This document shows, piece after piece, positions 63,871-64,000 of a stretch of 64,000 nt of DNA. Made by a program: the position numbers and the translations under genes. The notes under the pieces are model-generated. The model saw nothing but the letters and a program-made list of their open reading frames with translations. It was not told the DNA's origin and searched no databases. Location: contig NW_027478788.1 of the NCBI RefSeq assembly GCF_051014685.1, forward strand, positions 434,001 through 498,000, given 5' to 3'. The stretch comes from Ptiloglossa arizonensis. Lineage: Eukaryota > Arthropoda > Insecta > Hymenoptera > Colletidae. The stretch's first letter is position 1; each line of letters opens with the position of its first letter.

Positions 63871-64000
63871 GTTCGCGAGATATGGCAGTTTGGAGGTAAG
63901 CAACGCTTGAGAAACTCAAAATTTTCGCAGTTCTGAAGCTCGAAACGAATAACTAGAACGGCCTAGGGGAAAAGTACGCATACCGTTGTAATCGGGCGAG
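63871..64000. repeat. Partial monomer 366 at the window edge
   Basis: The first 130 bp of a monomer with CTGAAGCTCG, the first member of the right HOR unit. The array therefore continues past the window in phase, and its right end is not seen. The left edge likewise begins exactly at a monomer start by chance of the coordinate choice, so neither array boundary is visible. Confidence 0.95.

Larger units (their letters stand above)
1..64000. repeat. 175-bp satellite DNA array filling the window
   Basis: The unit recurs every 175 bp from the first base to the last: monomers begin with GTTCGCGAGA at 1, 176, 351, 526 and so on. The frame has slipped by only -5 bases in total when monomer 366 begins at 63871. 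All copies have the same orientation, and nothing other than satellite was seen between them. Adjacent monomers differ at a few percent of sites; for example, the monomers at 1 and 176 differ at about seven positions. Groups of monomers recur at up to about 99.9% identity, which defines higher-order repeats. Tandem satellites of near-nucleosomal unit length are typical of eukaryotic centromeric, pericentromeric or subtelomeric heterochromatin; which of these applies cannot be told here. The satellite family is not one I recognise. Confidence 0.98.

Noticed and set aside
1..64000. CRISPR array or bacterial repeat
   Set aside because: The whole 175-bp unit repeats with no unique spacers of constant size between short repeats, and there are no cas genes or leader.
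1..64000. Ribosomal DNA spacer subrepeats
   Set aside because: No rRNA gene segment interrupts the array in 64 kb, and intergenic spacer subrepeats do not normally run this long.
1..64000. Inverted or head-to-head monomers (cruciform-scale symmetry)
   Set aside because: I looked for reverse-complement landmarks such as TCTCGCGAAC starting a unit on the plus strand; all units run in the same direction.

Overview
The whole 64,000-base window is one uninterrupted tandem satellite DNA array. The unit is about 175 bp and all copies lie head-to-tail in the same direction. I count 365 complete monomers (1-63870) and a partial 366th (63871-64000). There is no unique sequence, gene, RNA gene, transposon or inverted segment. 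The longest open frames (63-76 codons) are chance openings inside the satellite. Organism: this is almost certainly eukaryotic heterochromatin, of centromeric, pericentromeric or other block-satellite type. The reference monomer is about 45% G+C and holds 13 CpG where base composition predicts about 8.4. This argues against a genome with heavy germline CpG methylation, such as a vertebrate or most plants, and leans to an invertebrate or other low-methylation lineage. I do not recognise the satellite family and do not name a species. Layout: neighbouring monomers typically differ at several sites, whereas whole groups of monomers repeat almost exactly, so the array has higher-order repeat (HOR) structure. 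Region by region: 1-4026, left HOR with reuse at 5-, 12- and 17-monomer offsets; 4027-12773, a 25-monomer compound unit present twice, each made of two 12-13-monomer halves; 12774-15397, a 7-mer collapsing to a 5-mer; 15398-18547, mosaic; 18548-22397, a 6-mer, a derived 8-mer and a tandem 4-mer; 22398-25898, mosaic with a block copied from the left end; 25899-29748, an 11-mer HOR in two nearly identical copies; 29749-31148, a tandem 4-mer; 31149-34998, mosaic of earlier blocks; 34999-48123, nested recent duplications (21 monomers at a 30-monomer offset, a tandem 8-mer, 8 monomers at a 38-monomer offset); 48124-55298, mosaic with 4-mers; 55299-64000, a distinct HOR family with 13- and 11-monomer units. 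How it works together: spacings between equivalent variants are whole multiples of 175 apart from single-base slips. This is what repeated in-register unequal exchange and gene conversion produce. Each monomer carries a 16-bp dyad (7-bp arms, 2-bp centre) and a weak CENP-B-box-like match beside it, so a centromeric role is a reasonable but unproven hypothesis. No protein-coding system is present.
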